Part shown: positions 1-8,257 of the stretch, piece by piece | Layout: every line of letters begins with the position of its first letter | Position numbering within the stretch: position 1 is the stretch's first letter | Source: G963665495 sp963667575 | GTDB taxonomy: Bacteria > Desulfobacterota > Desulfovibrionia > Desulfovibrionales > Desulfovibrionaceae | Assembly (NCBI GenBank): GCA_963667575.2 | Contig: CAXXHY010000015.1 | Location: 62,001-126,000 of the forward strand | Length of the DNA: 64,000 nucleotides | Direction: 5' to 3' | The notes under the pieces: model-generated | Told to the model about the DNA's origin: nothing | The model's input: only the letters and a program-made list of their open reading frames with translations | Databases searched by the model: none | Translations under genes and position numbers: made by a program

Positions 1-581
1 TGAGCGTGACGGTTATCTCCACCTTCGAAGGCCAGGCCTTGCAAGGGTTTCCCATGGTGGAATTCTGGAAGCACTCCCTGGCCTGTGCGGTATTCGCCAG
101 AATCCTGGCGGCCCGGCTCAATCTGCCGGATCCGGAACGTTTCTTCGTGGCCGGCATGCTGCACGACATCGGGCGGCTGGTCTTGCTCAAGCTCGCCCCC
201 CAGGCCACGGGGGAGGTTTTCCGCAGAGCCTACGAGCAACGAATCCCCACCTGGGAAGCGGAAAAGGATCTTTTCGGTTACACCCACTGTGACGTGGCCC
301 ACGATCTCATGGACCGCTGGCGACTGCCTACCACGCTCGTATCCGTCATCGCAGGACATCATTCCCCCGAGCAATCCGAGACCCCTCTGGAATCTGCGAT
401 CGTTGCCGTTGCCGATGCGCTGACCATCGCGCTGGGGTACGGAAACAACGGGCAGCCCTTTTTCACCGGCCTGGACGACAGCTCCTGGAACCTGCTGCAA
501 TGCAACCCGAGCGTGCTCGCCGTTGTCATCGGACAGGCCCAGCGGCAACTCGAAGACATTTACACCGCTTTCCTGGGATGA
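1..581 (+). CDS. HDOD-domain signalling protein, C-terminal part (cut by left edge)
   Basis: The reading frame is open to the left edge, so only about the last 192 codons are present. An in-frame GTG at 6 is unlikely to be the true start, because the related protein at 42181-43425 continues well upstream of the matching point. What remains is the second half of an HDOD domain, with the segment AGMLHDIGRLVLL that keeps an HD pair and a later GHHSPE. HDOD domains are non-enzymatic or weakly characterised output modules related to HD hydrolases, common in signalling proteins. The stop lies only 3 bases before the start of the kinase at 585, so the two are almost certainly cotranscribed. The same HDOD-then-sensor order recurs at 43425-41250 (minus). 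Family call is firm; function is unknown. Confidence 0.85.
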   Translation, partial: SVTVISTFEGQALQGFPMVEFWKHSLACAVFARILAARLNLPDPERFFVAGMLHDIGRLVLLKLAPQATGEVFRRAYEQRIPTWEAEKDLFGYTHCDVAHDLMDRWRLPTTLVSVIAGHHSPEQSETPLESAIVAVADALTIALGYGNNGQPFFTGLDDSSWNLLQCNPSVLAVVIGQAQRQLEDIYTAFLG

Positions 582-584
582 TTC

Positions 585-2255
585 ATGGACGCCGAACGTA
601 CGCTCAATTTTTATGAAAAACAGATCGAAATGCTGGAACGCGAACGGGCTTCCGCCCTGGAAGCCCTGGACCTTGCCGCTTCCCTGGGAAATTTCGAAAC
701 CTCCTTCAGCCAGCAGGCGGACTGCATGCCCATCCTCCTGGAAATCTGCCGCAGGGCCAATCTGATGATCCCTTTTCGCAGCACAGCCGTTTATCTGGTG
801 GATCAGGACACCCAGGACCTGGGACTCGAGCATCATGACCGGGAGGAATTCGCTGAGGCCATGAACAAGGAAATGGACGGGCTGATCATGGACCAGTCCT
901 TTTCCTACGCCATGCAGACGCTGCGCCCCTGTTTTTTTCTTGCCAGCGACAAACAACGCCAGCTGCTGCTGCACGCCATAGCCACACCGAGCAGGATGCG
1001 CGGCATGTTCATGGGAATGCTGGAGCAGAGCAAGGAGACCATTCCCGACACCGTGCTCAGCCTGTTTACCGTGGTGATGCAGGCGGGAGCCCATGCGCTG
1101 GAAAGCTTCGAACTCAACCTGCGTTTCCGGCAACACCGCTCCGAACTGGAGCGCAAGGTTCGCGAACGCACCGCGCAGCTGGAAGAAGCCAACGAACATC
1201 TCAATACTGTTCTGAACAATATTCTGGCGGGAGTGCTGCTGGTCAATGCCTCCACCCACACCATCGTGGACATCAACCCCGCGGGCCTGCAGATGATCGG
1301 GTATACGCACGAGGAAGTGGTCGGCAAGAAATGTTTCCAGTTCCTGTGCCCGTCCGAAGCAGGCTATTGCCCCATCACGGACGAGGGACACCGCTTCGAC
1401 AACGCCGAGCGCTTGATGATCACCAAGTCGGGCGACAAAATTCCCATTTTGAAGACGGTTTCCTGGACTCTGCTGGGTGGCGCGCCGCACCTCATCGAAA
1501 CCTTTATCGACATCTCCGAACAAAAAAAATTGACCCAGCTCAAGGAAGACATCGACCGCATCACCCGCCACGACCTCAAATCCCCTTTGCACGGCATCAT
1601 CGGCGTCCCCGATTATCTTCTGGAGACGCTTGAACTCAGCCCGCAAGACCGTTCGCTGCTGCAGGGAGTCAAGGAGGCCGGGGTCAAGATGCTGCAAATG
1701 ATCAACATGTCCCTGGACCTGTACAAGATGGAAATGGACTCCTACGAATTTGTCCCGGAAGACGTGGACATCGGCAAAATCATCAAGACCGTGCTGTCAG
1801 ACCTGGAATCTTCTATCAAAACCAGACAATTGCAGTTGAGCGTCAAGGTAAACGGCCAGGAGGTTGAACAGGACGCGCAAATCATGTTGCAAGGTGAAGA
1901 TCTGCTCTTCCTTTCCATGATGGGCAATCTGATAAAGAATGCTGTGGAAGCCGCGCCGCCGGACAGTCCGATAACCATTGCGATTCATACCGGCGAGGAA
2001 AACAGCATCGAAATCCGCAACCAGGGGGAAGTTCCCGAGTCCATTCGCGACACTTTTTTTGACAAGTACGCCACTGCAGGGAAAAAGTACGGGACCGGCC
2101 TGGGTACATACTCCGCCAGGCTCATAGCCCATACCATGGGGGGAAGCATCAAAATGACCTCGGACCCCGTGCAGGGCGTTGCCGTCACGGTCACCCTGCC
2201 CCGCATGGAGACAGGCGACACCCCAGGCAGCTCTTTCGATAAAATCTCGTATTGA
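585..2255 (+). CDS. Cytosolic sensor histidine kinase (GAF-like + PAS + kinase)
   Basis: 556 residues, no membrane segment. Order: short coiled coil (1-30); a GAF-like sensor region (about 31-184) beginning AASLGNFETS and ending ESFELNLRFR; coiled linker; PAS domain (about 205-315) containing a cysteine pair in FLCPSEAGYCPITD; phosphoacceptor region RHDLKSPLHGIIG with His329; ATPase domain with N-box NLIKNAVEAAP and G-box YGTGLGTYSARLIAHTMGG. All kinase motifs look intact. The GAF-like region is clearly homologous to the first half of the protein at 41250-42188, which also sits next to an HDOD gene. It follows the HDOD gene at 1-581 by 3 bases, so the two probably work together. No dedicated receiver is adjacent. 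The signal sensed is unknown; PAS domains with this Cys-rich stretch are common in delta-proteobacterial kinases. Confidence 0.9.
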   Translation: MDAERTLNFYEKQIEMLERERASALEALDLAASLGNFETSFSQQADCMPILLEICRRANLMIPFRSTAVYLVDQDTQDLGLEHHDREEFAEAMNKEMDGLIMDQSFSYAMQTLRPCFFLASDKQRQLLLHAIATPSRMRGMFMGMLEQSKETIPDTVLSLFTVVMQAGAHALESFELNLRFRQHRSELERKVRERTAQLEEANEHLNTVLNNILAGVLLVNASTHTIVDINPAGLQMIGYTHEEVVGKKCFQFLCPSEAGYCPITDEGHRFDNAERLMITKSGDKIPILKTVSWTLLGGAPHLIETFIDISEQKKLTQLKEDIDRITRHDLKSPLHGIIGVPDYLLETLELSPQDRSLLQGVKEAGVKMLQMINMSLDLYKMEMDSYEFVPEDVDIGKIIKTVLSDLESSIKTRQLQLSVKVNGQEVEQDAQIMLQGEDLLFLSMMGNLIKNAVEAAPPDSPITIAIHTGEENSIEIRNQGEVPESIRDTFFDKYATAGKKYGTGLGTYSARLIAHTMGGSIKMTSDPVQGVAVTVTLPRMETGDTPGSSFDKISY

Positions 2256-2684
2256 TGCGGTGGCAGGCAACGGCTGCCTGTTTTCGGACATGCCGGGATG
2301 TGAACGTCTGTTTTTGGAACAGCTGCCTCCGGCGCGGTCCGATATTTCAGATAAATTGATTTCGTGGCTGACACGCGCTCACCACCATCAATATATCACC
2401 CCATTTAAGTATGTATACCTAAGTCATCATCCTACTGTAATAATGAGCAAACACACCAATTCTTCCCTTTTTTATGCGGGTTTATTGCCATCTCCGGCTC
2501 TTTCTGTAACAAACGCATCTGAAAGCAGAAATCCGTGTCTGAGCTACCGGAACATTTCAGACCGTTTTCTTCTTTACCAGAGGCATGCGTCCCTGAAAAA
2601 CGAACTGATAATCGCAGCAGGCAACCCTGTTTCGACGTTTTACACAAGGAGTGCTCCAGCTTTCGGAGATACACCAGCATAGAA

Positions 2685-2747
2685 GTGTTCCAATTGGAAA
2701 CACCTCTATGCAGAGCAGACCCTCCACCCTGTTTCCAAACGGAACAC
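2685..2747. repeat. Pair of inverted GTGTTCC-N4-GGAAAC motifs (long potential hairpin)
   Basis: GTGTTCCAATTGGAAAC begins at 2685, and the reverse complement of 2731-2747 is GTGTTCCGTTTGGAAAC. The two copies therefore face each other and could fold into a 17-base stem with few mismatches around a loop of about 29 bases. Each copy is also partly self-palindromic, as a dimeric regulator site would be. Whether it works as DNA operators, an RNA hairpin or a mobile repeat remnant cannot be told from sequence. Confidence 0.5.
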
Positions 2748-2950
2748 CTGCAAACACACATCCTTTTCTCCATACCGCCATAAAACGCAGTGAACCAGCA
2801 GCGTTTTCTTTTTTTTCAGAAACATCCTTGTCTTTTTTTCCAACCAGGCAAGAATTTTAAAAAAATTGAATACAATTTGTGGCTTTCTTTGCAAAAGGCT
2901 TGTCGTTTCCCAAGGATCCCTTGTAAAAATATGGTGTGAGAGTAGTTAAT

Positions 2951-2967
2951 ATGATAACATTTATCAT
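2951..2967. promoter_or_regulatory. Perfect palindrome ATGATAA-CAT-TTATCAT upstream of pta
   Basis: Two perfect 7-base arms around a 3-base centre, 124 bases before the pta start codon, in an AT-rich stretch where a promoter is expected. It looks like a transcription factor operator. It has some resemblance to Fur-type boxes (GATAAT-rich inverted repeats), but the assignment is a guess. Confidence 0.4.
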
Positions 2968-3090
2968 GCATGGGCCAGTTCGAAGATACTTTTTCGGATA
3001 ATTCAAAGGCCACGGTACTAATTTTGCATTACATTTTAGTGCACTTTTTTTAATTAACTTCCTCCACAGGAAAAACCCACTGGAACTACC

Positions 3091-5226
3091 ATGTCCAAAA
3101 CTCTTTATATTTCCGCTACGGAATCCAAAAGCGGTAAATCAGCCATCGTACTGAGCGTCATGCGGTTGCTGATGACGGGTATTCAGAACGTCGCCTTATT
3201 CAGACCCATCATCAACGATCACAAGGAAGGCGAACGCGACCACGACATCAACCTTGTTCTGAGTGAATACAACCTTGATCTTCCTTACGAGGACACCTAC
3301 GCCTACACCCTGGGCGATGCGCGGGCGCTGATCAACAACGGCCAGAGCGCCATGCTGCTGGAAAACATCCTTGCAAAGTTCAAGCATCTCGAATCCGAGT
3401 ATGATTTCGTACTTTGCGAAGGCACTGATTTCCTGGGCAAAGACGCCGCCTTCGAATTCGACCTCAACGCCGCCATCGCCGCCAACCTGGGTTGCCCCAT
3501 GTTGCTGGTGGCCAATGCTTCCGACAAGAGCATCAACGAATTGATCTCCACCACCCAGGTCACCATCGATACGCTGGATGCAAAGGGTGTGGAACTCGTT
3601 TGCGCCATCATCAACCGCTTCATCGGCTCGGAAGCAGACCGCAAGGAAGCCGTGGCCGCTCTGCAGGAAAAGACCCACGGGTCCCAGCCCCTGCTGGTCT
3701 ACGCCATTCCCGAAGAGCCCACTCTCGGCAACCCCACCATCAACGACGTGCGCAAATGGCTTGATGCACAGGTGCTCTACGGACACGGCCGTCTGGATGC
3801 CCTGGTGCAGGACTACATCATCGCCGCCATGCACATCGGCAATTTTCTGGACTACGTCACCGAGGGCGGTCTGGTCATCGCCGCCGGCGACCGTGCGGAC
3901 ATCATTCTGAGCTGCCTGACCTCGCGGCTGTCCTCTTCCTTCCCGAACATTTCGGGAATTCTGCTCACGGGCGGCCTGCAGCCTCCGGCAACAGTGCATC
4001 GCCTTATTGAAGGATGGACCGGCGTGCCTCTGGCAGTGCTTTCCGTCAAGTCCAACACCTTCCTGACCACGCGCAAACTCAACGAACTCAACGGCAGAAT
4101 CTTTCCTGACGATACGCGCAAGATCGCCACTGCTCAGGGCATTTTCGAATCCAGCGTCAATTGCGAAGAACTCCGCCTGCGTCTGATTTCCGCTGTTTCC
4201 ACCCGGATCACCCCGAAAATGTTCGAATTCGGCCTCATTGAAAGCGCCGCCTCCGACAAGCAGCGCATCGTGCTTCCCGAAGGCACCAGCGAGCGCATTC
4301 TCCAGGCTGCGGACATCCTGCAGCGCCGGGGCGTCGGTCACATCACCCTGCTGGGTTCGCCCGATGAAATTCAGGCCAAGGCTCAGCTGGCCGGAATCAC
4401 GCTCAATCCCGGCGTGGAAATCGTGGATCCGCCCAACAGCAAATACTTTGCCGACTACGTGGCCACCTACCAGGAACTCCGTAAGAAAAAAGGCATTACC
4501 GAGGAAATGGCCCGCGACCGGATGATGGATACCAACTACTTCGGCACCATGATGGTTCACAAGGGCGACGCCGACGGCATGGTTTCCGGCTCCATCTGCA
4601 CCACGGCCCAGACCATCCGCCCCTCCTTTGAGATCATCAAGACCAAGCCCGGATTTTCCATCGTGTCTTCGGTTTTCCTGATGTGCCTCAAGGATCGCGT
4701 TCTGGTTTTCGGCGACTGCGCCGTCAACCCCAACCCCAATGCCGAGCAGCTGGCCGAAATCGCGCTTACTTCCGCGGAAACAGCCAAGATCTTTGGTGTT
4801 GAACCCCGGGTTGCCATGCTTTCCTACTCCACCGGCGATTCCGGCAAGGGCGCCGATGTCGACGTGGTTATCGAAGCGACCAAACTCGCTCAGGAACGCG
4901 CTCCGCATCTGTTCCTGGAAGGCCCGCTGCAGTACGACGCGGCCATCGATCCCACTGTTGCGGCTACCAAAATGCCCAACAGCAACGTCGCAGGAAAGGC
5001 CACCGTGTTCATCTTCCCGGATCTGAACACGGGCAACAACACCTACAAGGCTGTGCAGCGCGCCGCCGGAGCCGTGGCCATCGGCCCCATTCTCCAGGGC
5101 CTCAGAAAGCCTGTTAACGATCTCAGCCGCGGTTGCACCGTGCCGGATATCGTCAACACCGTAGCCATTACGGCCATTCAGGCCCAGGCGGAAAAGAAAC
5201 TGGCAGCTGAAAAAGCGCTCAACTAA
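3091..5226 (+). CDS. pta: Phosphate acetyltransferase, long form
   Basis: 711 residues, the usual length for the three-domain Pta that interconverts acetyl-CoA plus phosphate with acetyl phosphate plus CoA in the cytoplasm. Order: N-terminal P-loop NTPase/BioD-like domain (SATESKSGKSAI, Lys16 region), central DRTGG domain (about 215-325, including VIAAGDRADIILSCL), and C-terminal PTA_PTB catalytic domain (about 375-700, from RIVLPEGTSERIL to the IGPILQGLRKPVNDLSRG segment). In sulfate reducers Pta with acetate kinase yields ATP from acetyl-CoA. An ackA gene is often next to pta, but none lies within this window. The ribosome site is not strong. Upstream palindromes suggest regulation. Confidence 0.97.
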   Translation: MSKTLYISATESKSGKSAIVLSVMRLLMTGIQNVALFRPIINDHKEGERDHDINLVLSEYNLDLPYEDTYAYTLGDARALINNGQSAMLLENILAKFKHLESEYDFVLCEGTDFLGKDAAFEFDLNAAIAANLGCPMLLVANASDKSINELISTTQVTIDTLDAKGVELVCAIINRFIGSEADRKEAVAALQEKTHGSQPLLVYAIPEEPTLGNPTINDVRKWLDAQVLYGHGRLDALVQDYIIAAMHIGNFLDYVTEGGLVIAAGDRADIILSCLTSRLSSSFPNISGILLTGGLQPPATVHRLIEGWTGVPLAVLSVKSNTFLTTRKLNELNGRIFPDDTRKIATAQGIFESSVNCEELRLRLISAVSTRITPKMFEFGLIESAASDKQRIVLPEGTSERILQAADILQRRGVGHITLLGSPDEIQAKAQLAGITLNPGVEIVDPPNSKYFADYVATYQELRKKKGITEEMARDRMMDTNYFGTMMVHKGDADGMVSGSICTTAQTIRPSFEIIKTKPGFSIVSSVFLMCLKDRVLVFGDCAVNPNPNAEQLAEIALTSAETAKIFGVEPRVAMLSYSTGDSGKGADVDVVIEATKLAQERAPHLFLEGPLQYDAAIDPTVAATKMPNSNVAGKATVFIFPDLNTGNNTYKAVQRAAGAVAIGPILQGLRKPVNDLSRGCTVPDIVNTVAITAIQAQAEKKLAAEKALN

Positions 5227-5313
5227 ACAACTTTATGCAGCCGGTACGGTCAATTTGCAAAAAAAATTGCAATTACCACTTTACTAGCTGAATATGAGTC
5301 ATAGATTAGTTAA

Positions 5314-5351
5314 TGGTTCGCCAGGAGTGAAAGTTCACTCTTGACGAACCA
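5314..5351 (+). other. Strong 18-bp hairpin downstream of pta
   Basis: The arms 5314-5331 and 5334-5351 (TGGTTCG at the outer left, CGAACCA at the outer right) pair over 18 positions with one mismatch and one G-U around a 2-base turn. It lies 88 bases after the pta stop. No T tract follows (TAATATAA instead), so it is not a classic intrinsic terminator. It could be an mRNA 3'-end stabiliser, a cruciform/operator site for the next gene, or a repeat. The words CCAGGAGTG and GGTTCG recur at about 5416-5431. Confidence 0.5.
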
Positions 5352-5507
5352 TAATATAACCAGTAAGCCGCTCGCTTCACCCGGCAGGACAATCGTGTCA
5401 AATCGAACCGCCTTCCCAGGAGTGGTTCGGATCATGCTATATATGGCAGGATATTGAAAAATCTTGCGGCGTTACGGGGGAAAAAAGGATAAGAAGAGTT
5501 ATTGCCA

Positions 5508-5873
5508 ATGAATATGTATTTAGATTTGGACAGAATGCGTGTCGTATGCAATTGGGACGAGCCTAGGGAAGTTGTCCTGAACAAGGATACCTTCACCATA
5601 GGAAAAAAACGAACGGCTTCGTTGCGAATCTCCCGTACGGGAACGTTGAACAAACAGGACGTCCTTCGTGCCGATGATGATCCTAAAGTCAACGCTGTTC
5701 GCTCCTTCATCAACACGATGAAGAAGCAGAAGCTTCTGCCCATGAAACAACCAGAAGAACGCGTTTGTGCCATCTGTGGATCCACTGAACGTGTTTTCCC
5801 GCATCTCCACCCCAGCAAGAAAGGGGTTGTATGGTTATGCGGACGGCATCGCTACAGCTTAGAACATCTTTGA
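5508..5873 (+). CDS. Small zinc-ribbon-like protein of unknown function
   Basis: 121 residues from the ATG at 5508 (an in-frame TTG lies two codons earlier); purine-rich AAGGATAAGAAG lies upstream. The N-terminal half is a mixed beta-type sequence (MYLDLDRMRVVCNWDEP) without a recognised domain. The C-terminal half has CAIC (Cys87, Cys90), then His99/His101 and LCGRH (Cys111, His114), a plausible single zinc site. I do not recognise the family. It is bounded upstream by the hairpin at 5314 and downstream by a terminator, so it is probably monocistronic. Confidence 0.75.
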   Translation: MNMYLDLDRMRVVCNWDEPREVVLNKDTFTIGKKRTASLRISRTGTLNKQDVLRADDDPKVNAVRSFINTMKKQKLLPMKQPEERVCAICGSTERVFPHLHPSKKGVVWLCGRHRYSLEHL

Positions 5874-5885
5874 TCCCTCCTCCGA

Positions 5886-5913
5886 GAAGGGGGCGTTTTT
5901 ACCCGCCCCCTTC
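5886..5913 (+). terminator. Hairpin terminator between convergent genes
   Basis: Stem GAAGGGGGCG / CGCCCCCTTC (10 bp, perfect) with an 8-base loop, 13 bases after the stop at 5873, followed by AAATTTT on the plus strand. The converging minus-strand gene ends at 5932, so it may also block read-through from that side. Confidence 0.65.
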
Positions 5914-5931
5914 CAAATTTTCCCGCTTTGA

Positions 5932-6966
5932 TCAGACGCGCAAAGTAGCGCTGCGAACGACGCTGTCGTTGGGAATCACCCCCACGTTGGCGGCTCCGGT
6001 CAGCAGCATGGTCTGTATCAGCTCCATGCGCATTTTTTCCAGCAGCTCGACAACTCCTTCCTGACCGGCCCCGTATGCGGCCTGAATGATCGGACGGCCG
6101 ATCAAAACACCGTCGGCTCCCAGGGCCAGCAGCTTGAACACGTCCACTCCGCTGCGTACGCCGCCGTCGGCGAGCACCAGCATGCGACCGCGCACCGAAG
6201 CGGCTATGGAAGGCAGCACTTCCGCAGCACCCTGCGCATGATCCAGAACACGGCCGCCATGGTTGGAAACCACGATTGCCGCGCATCCGGCTCGGGCGGC
6301 AACTTCGGCTTCGTCAACGGTCATCACGCCCTTGAGTACGAAGGGCAGTTTGGTGCTGCTTACCAGTTCGCGGATTTCCTCCGGGCTCTTGGGGCCCACG
6401 GGCTGGCCGAACTGGGCCATGGTGATCAGCCCCGCACCGTCAACGTCCACGCCCACGGCCTGCACACCGGCTTTCTCGGCCATTTTGATGCGCTTGATGA
6501 TCTCTTCCTGGCTGCGCGGTTTGATGATGGCCACACCGCGTCCCTTGTTGTCCTTGATGGCCGCAAGTCCGCTTTCATACATGGCCGGGTCTGCGCCGTC
6601 GCCTATCCAGCCCACGCTTCCGGCCTCGATACAGCCGGCCACGACCAGCTGCGGATAGTCTTCCTCGCTGATGCCTCCGCCCGTGTTGTATTTCAAACCC
6701 GTAACAGGCGCCGCCATGATGGGCGTGGAAAGTTCCATTCCCAACAGCCGGCAATCGGTCTTGGCTTCCGTTACGCCGTGCAAGGTCCGCATCCGCAGTT
6801 TCACCTTGGCCAGAGCATCCAGATTCGCCGAGAATGAAGAACCCGTGCCAAGGCCTCCCATGCCGGGAACCTCGCCCACACAACCGCGCCCGTCGCAGAC
6901 AGGACACATTTTGCAATACCCTTTCATACGTTCGCGCGCTGTCTTGCGTACGTTTTTCCAGTCCAT
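5932..6966 (-). CDS. FMN-dependent alpha-hydroxy-acid dehydrogenase
   Basis: 344 residues; ATG preceded by AGGAG 8 bases upstream. A TIM-barrel FMN_dh family protein (lactate/glycolate-oxidase-like), probably oxidising a 2-hydroxyacid. Visible motifs: MAAPVTGLKYN near the N-terminus (FMN binding), VLKGVMTVDEA (FMN-contacting Lys), SNHGGRVLD (catalytic His and substrate Arg), and LADGGVRSGVDVFKLLALGADGVLIGRP (phosphate site). Before the barrel is a four-cysteine motif, Cys18-X2-Cys21-X2-Cys24-X4-Cys29, followed by GEVPGMGG. This extension occurs in anaerobic members of the family and suggests an iron-sulfur or metal site. The substrate is not determinable. Confidence 0.88.
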   Translation of the reverse strand: MDWKNVRKTARERMKGYCKMCPVCDGRGCVGEVPGMGGLGTGSSFSANLDALAKVKLRMRTLHGVTEAKTDCRLLGMELSTPIMAAPVTGLKYNTGGGISEEDYPQLVVAGCIEAGSVGWIGDGADPAMYESGLAAIKDNKGRGVAIIKPRSQEEIIKRIKMAEKAGVQAVGVDVDGAGLITMAQFGQPVGPKSPEEIRELVSSTKLPFVLKGVMTVDEAEVAARAGCAAIVVSNHGGRVLDHAQGAAEVLPSIAASVRGRMLVLADGGVRSGVDVFKLLALGADGVLIGRPIIQAAYGAGQEGVVELLEKMRMELIQTMLLTGAANVGVIPNDSVVRSATLRV

Positions 6967-7171
6967 AGCAATTTCTCCTCACTTGAATCATTTGGTGCGG
7001 CAACCCTACCTTCCACAAGCTGCCTTTGGCAAGAATGGCTCTGGTAGGGAATCCGCAGCCCTTCCCTCCCGCACTCTGCAACAAAACATTCCCGAAAGAT
7101 CATTATCTCGCCCAAATTAGTATGAAAAATCGGACTCGGCTCAGGTAAAAACGCTTGTTCGGAGGCGCAAA

Positions 7172-7213
7172 CGAAAAACGCCGTGATTTTGCAAAGGGCA
7201 AAACCACGGCGTT
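7172..7213 (-). terminator. Rho-independent terminator of the secreted-protein gene
   Basis: On the minus strand AACGCCGTGGTTTTGC pairs with a near-perfect partner ending CACGGCGTT and runs directly into TTTTT. It lies 26 bases after the stop of the minus-strand gene ending at 7240. Confidence 0.85.
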
Positions 7214-7239
7214 GCTGCTGCCTGTTGAAAAGATGTTTG

Positions 7240-8025
7240 TTATCTCTGAGAGCCTTTTCTACGTACGCACCATACTCCGCCGCCCAAAAGCAGCATGGCA
7301 AAAAACGCCAGTTGCCAAAACGACGCGAACGGTACGGAGGTGGAACTGCTGGAACCGCTGTTATCGGCTATGTAGCTGATAATGGCATCGCACAATTCAG
7401 GATTTCCGTTATTAGTCGAACTCAAGAAATTGATGTCCAGCACGGACACCAGAGTACCGGATGCGGCATTTGAAAGTGTGCCTTTTGTCCAGGCCACGGC
7501 CGAACCGATATTACCGCTGGAGCCACCCGTATCGGTGATGTATGTGCCGGTCCCGGGAGGAGTGGCAAAACCTGCTGCCGCCCCGTAGGTCACACTGGAT
7601 GCGGACGTGTTCCACGGTGAATTGATGTTCTGCGTATCGGATACGTCAGAACCAATGGTCACAGTTCCGCCTCCCGCGAGGCTCACCAACGACACAATGC
7701 TGGCGTTCCTGGTAGCAAAGCTGGTGTTCTCCCCCAAAACAAAGGCCGATTTTCCGGTATTCAGAAACGCCACAATGCTCGCCTGTTCCGTATCGCTCAG
7801 GGCTGTACCAATCCTCAGATCCCAGAGTTGATCATAGGAAGACACGTCGCTGGGAAAACTGGTGGCTTGGGTGACCGTATGCCCCTTTGCCCCGATTTTG
7901 CTCACAAGGGCATTCGAATAGGTCAAATAATTGCTCGCCTCATGTACGACAAGTACCGAATCCGCCCAGGCGTTTCCGGCAAACAGTACGACCAGCATCA
8001 GAACAACCGCTGAAAAAAATCTCAT
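7240..8025 (-). CDS. Secreted protein with IPTL/PEP-CTERM-like C-terminal sorting signal
   Basis: 261 residues, GGAG ribosome site. A signal peptide ends about Ala21 (GNAWA|DS). The mature part, rich in Ser, Thr, Gly and Asn, begins LVVHEASNYLTYSN and contains a segment LWDLRIGT...FLNTGKSAFVLGENT that resembles a DUF4350/GATase-like Rossmann fold. The C-terminus is VPFASFWQLAFFAMLLLGG followed by VWCVRRK: a short motif, one hydrophobic helix and an Arg-rich tail, the tripartite plan of exosortase-type sorting signals (IPTL-CTERM or PEP-CTERM). No exosortase is seen in the window. It is transcribed alone with its own terminator. Likely exported to the cell surface or outer membrane; role unknown. 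Confidence 0.8.
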   Translation of the reverse strand: MRFFSAVVLMLVVLFAGNAWADSVLVVHEASNYLTYSNALVSKIGAKGHTVTQATSFPSDVSSYDQLWDLRIGTALSDTEQASIVAFLNTGKSAFVLGENTSFATRNASIVSLVSLAGGGTVTIGSDVSDTQNINSPWNTSASSVTYGAAAGFATPPGTGTYITDTGGSSGNIGSAVAWTKGTLSNAASGTLVSVLDINFLSSTNNGNPELCDAIISYIADNSGSSSSTSVPFASFWQLAFFAMLLLGGGVWCVRRKGSQR

Positions 8026-8205
8026 AAAAGCTCCAATCTATTTAAATAATAACAGCACCATACACTCTGCAAACAGTGGAATCTGCTTCCATACCAAATG
8101 AATGTCAATTTAACTTATATTATTATTTGCTATACGTACTATTAACATTTAATTGCTTTCCACAATTGCCCTACTCAAGCCGGTCTTTTGTCCGCCTATT
8201 CATCT

Positions 8206-8228
8206 TAATGTTGACTTTGTCAACATTA
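8206..8228. promoter_or_regulatory. Perfect 23-bp palindromic operator before the MarR-GNAT gene
   Basis: TAATGTTGAC-TTT-GTCAACATTA, 10-base perfect arms with a 3-base centre, 29 bases before the ATG at 8258. The length and placement fit autoregulation by the MarR-type domain encoded immediately downstream; TTGAC within it could also be part of a promoter. Confidence 0.75.
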
Positions 8229-8257
8229 TCCCGCAAAGCTCTGAACAGGAGGCCGCC

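Larger units (their letters stand above)
2256..3090 (+). other. Intergenic region upstream of pta, no gene seen
   Basis: About 835 bases with no convincing gene: short open frames on both strands lack ribosome sites and recognisable protein composition, and the second half is AT-rich. It holds a long inverted repeat at 2685-2747 and a small perfect palindrome at 2951-2967, described separately, and presumably the pta promoter. Confidence 0.6.

Noticed and set aside
2878..2893. Possible sigma-54 promoter before pta (TGGC...TTTGCA)
   Set aside because: GG and GC are separated by 8 bases, not the required 10.
3196..4908. 570-codon minus-strand open frame inside pta
   Set aside because: Exactly antisense to an unmistakable Pta; its composition (runs of Gly, Asp, His, Val) is that of a shadow frame of GC-biased codons.
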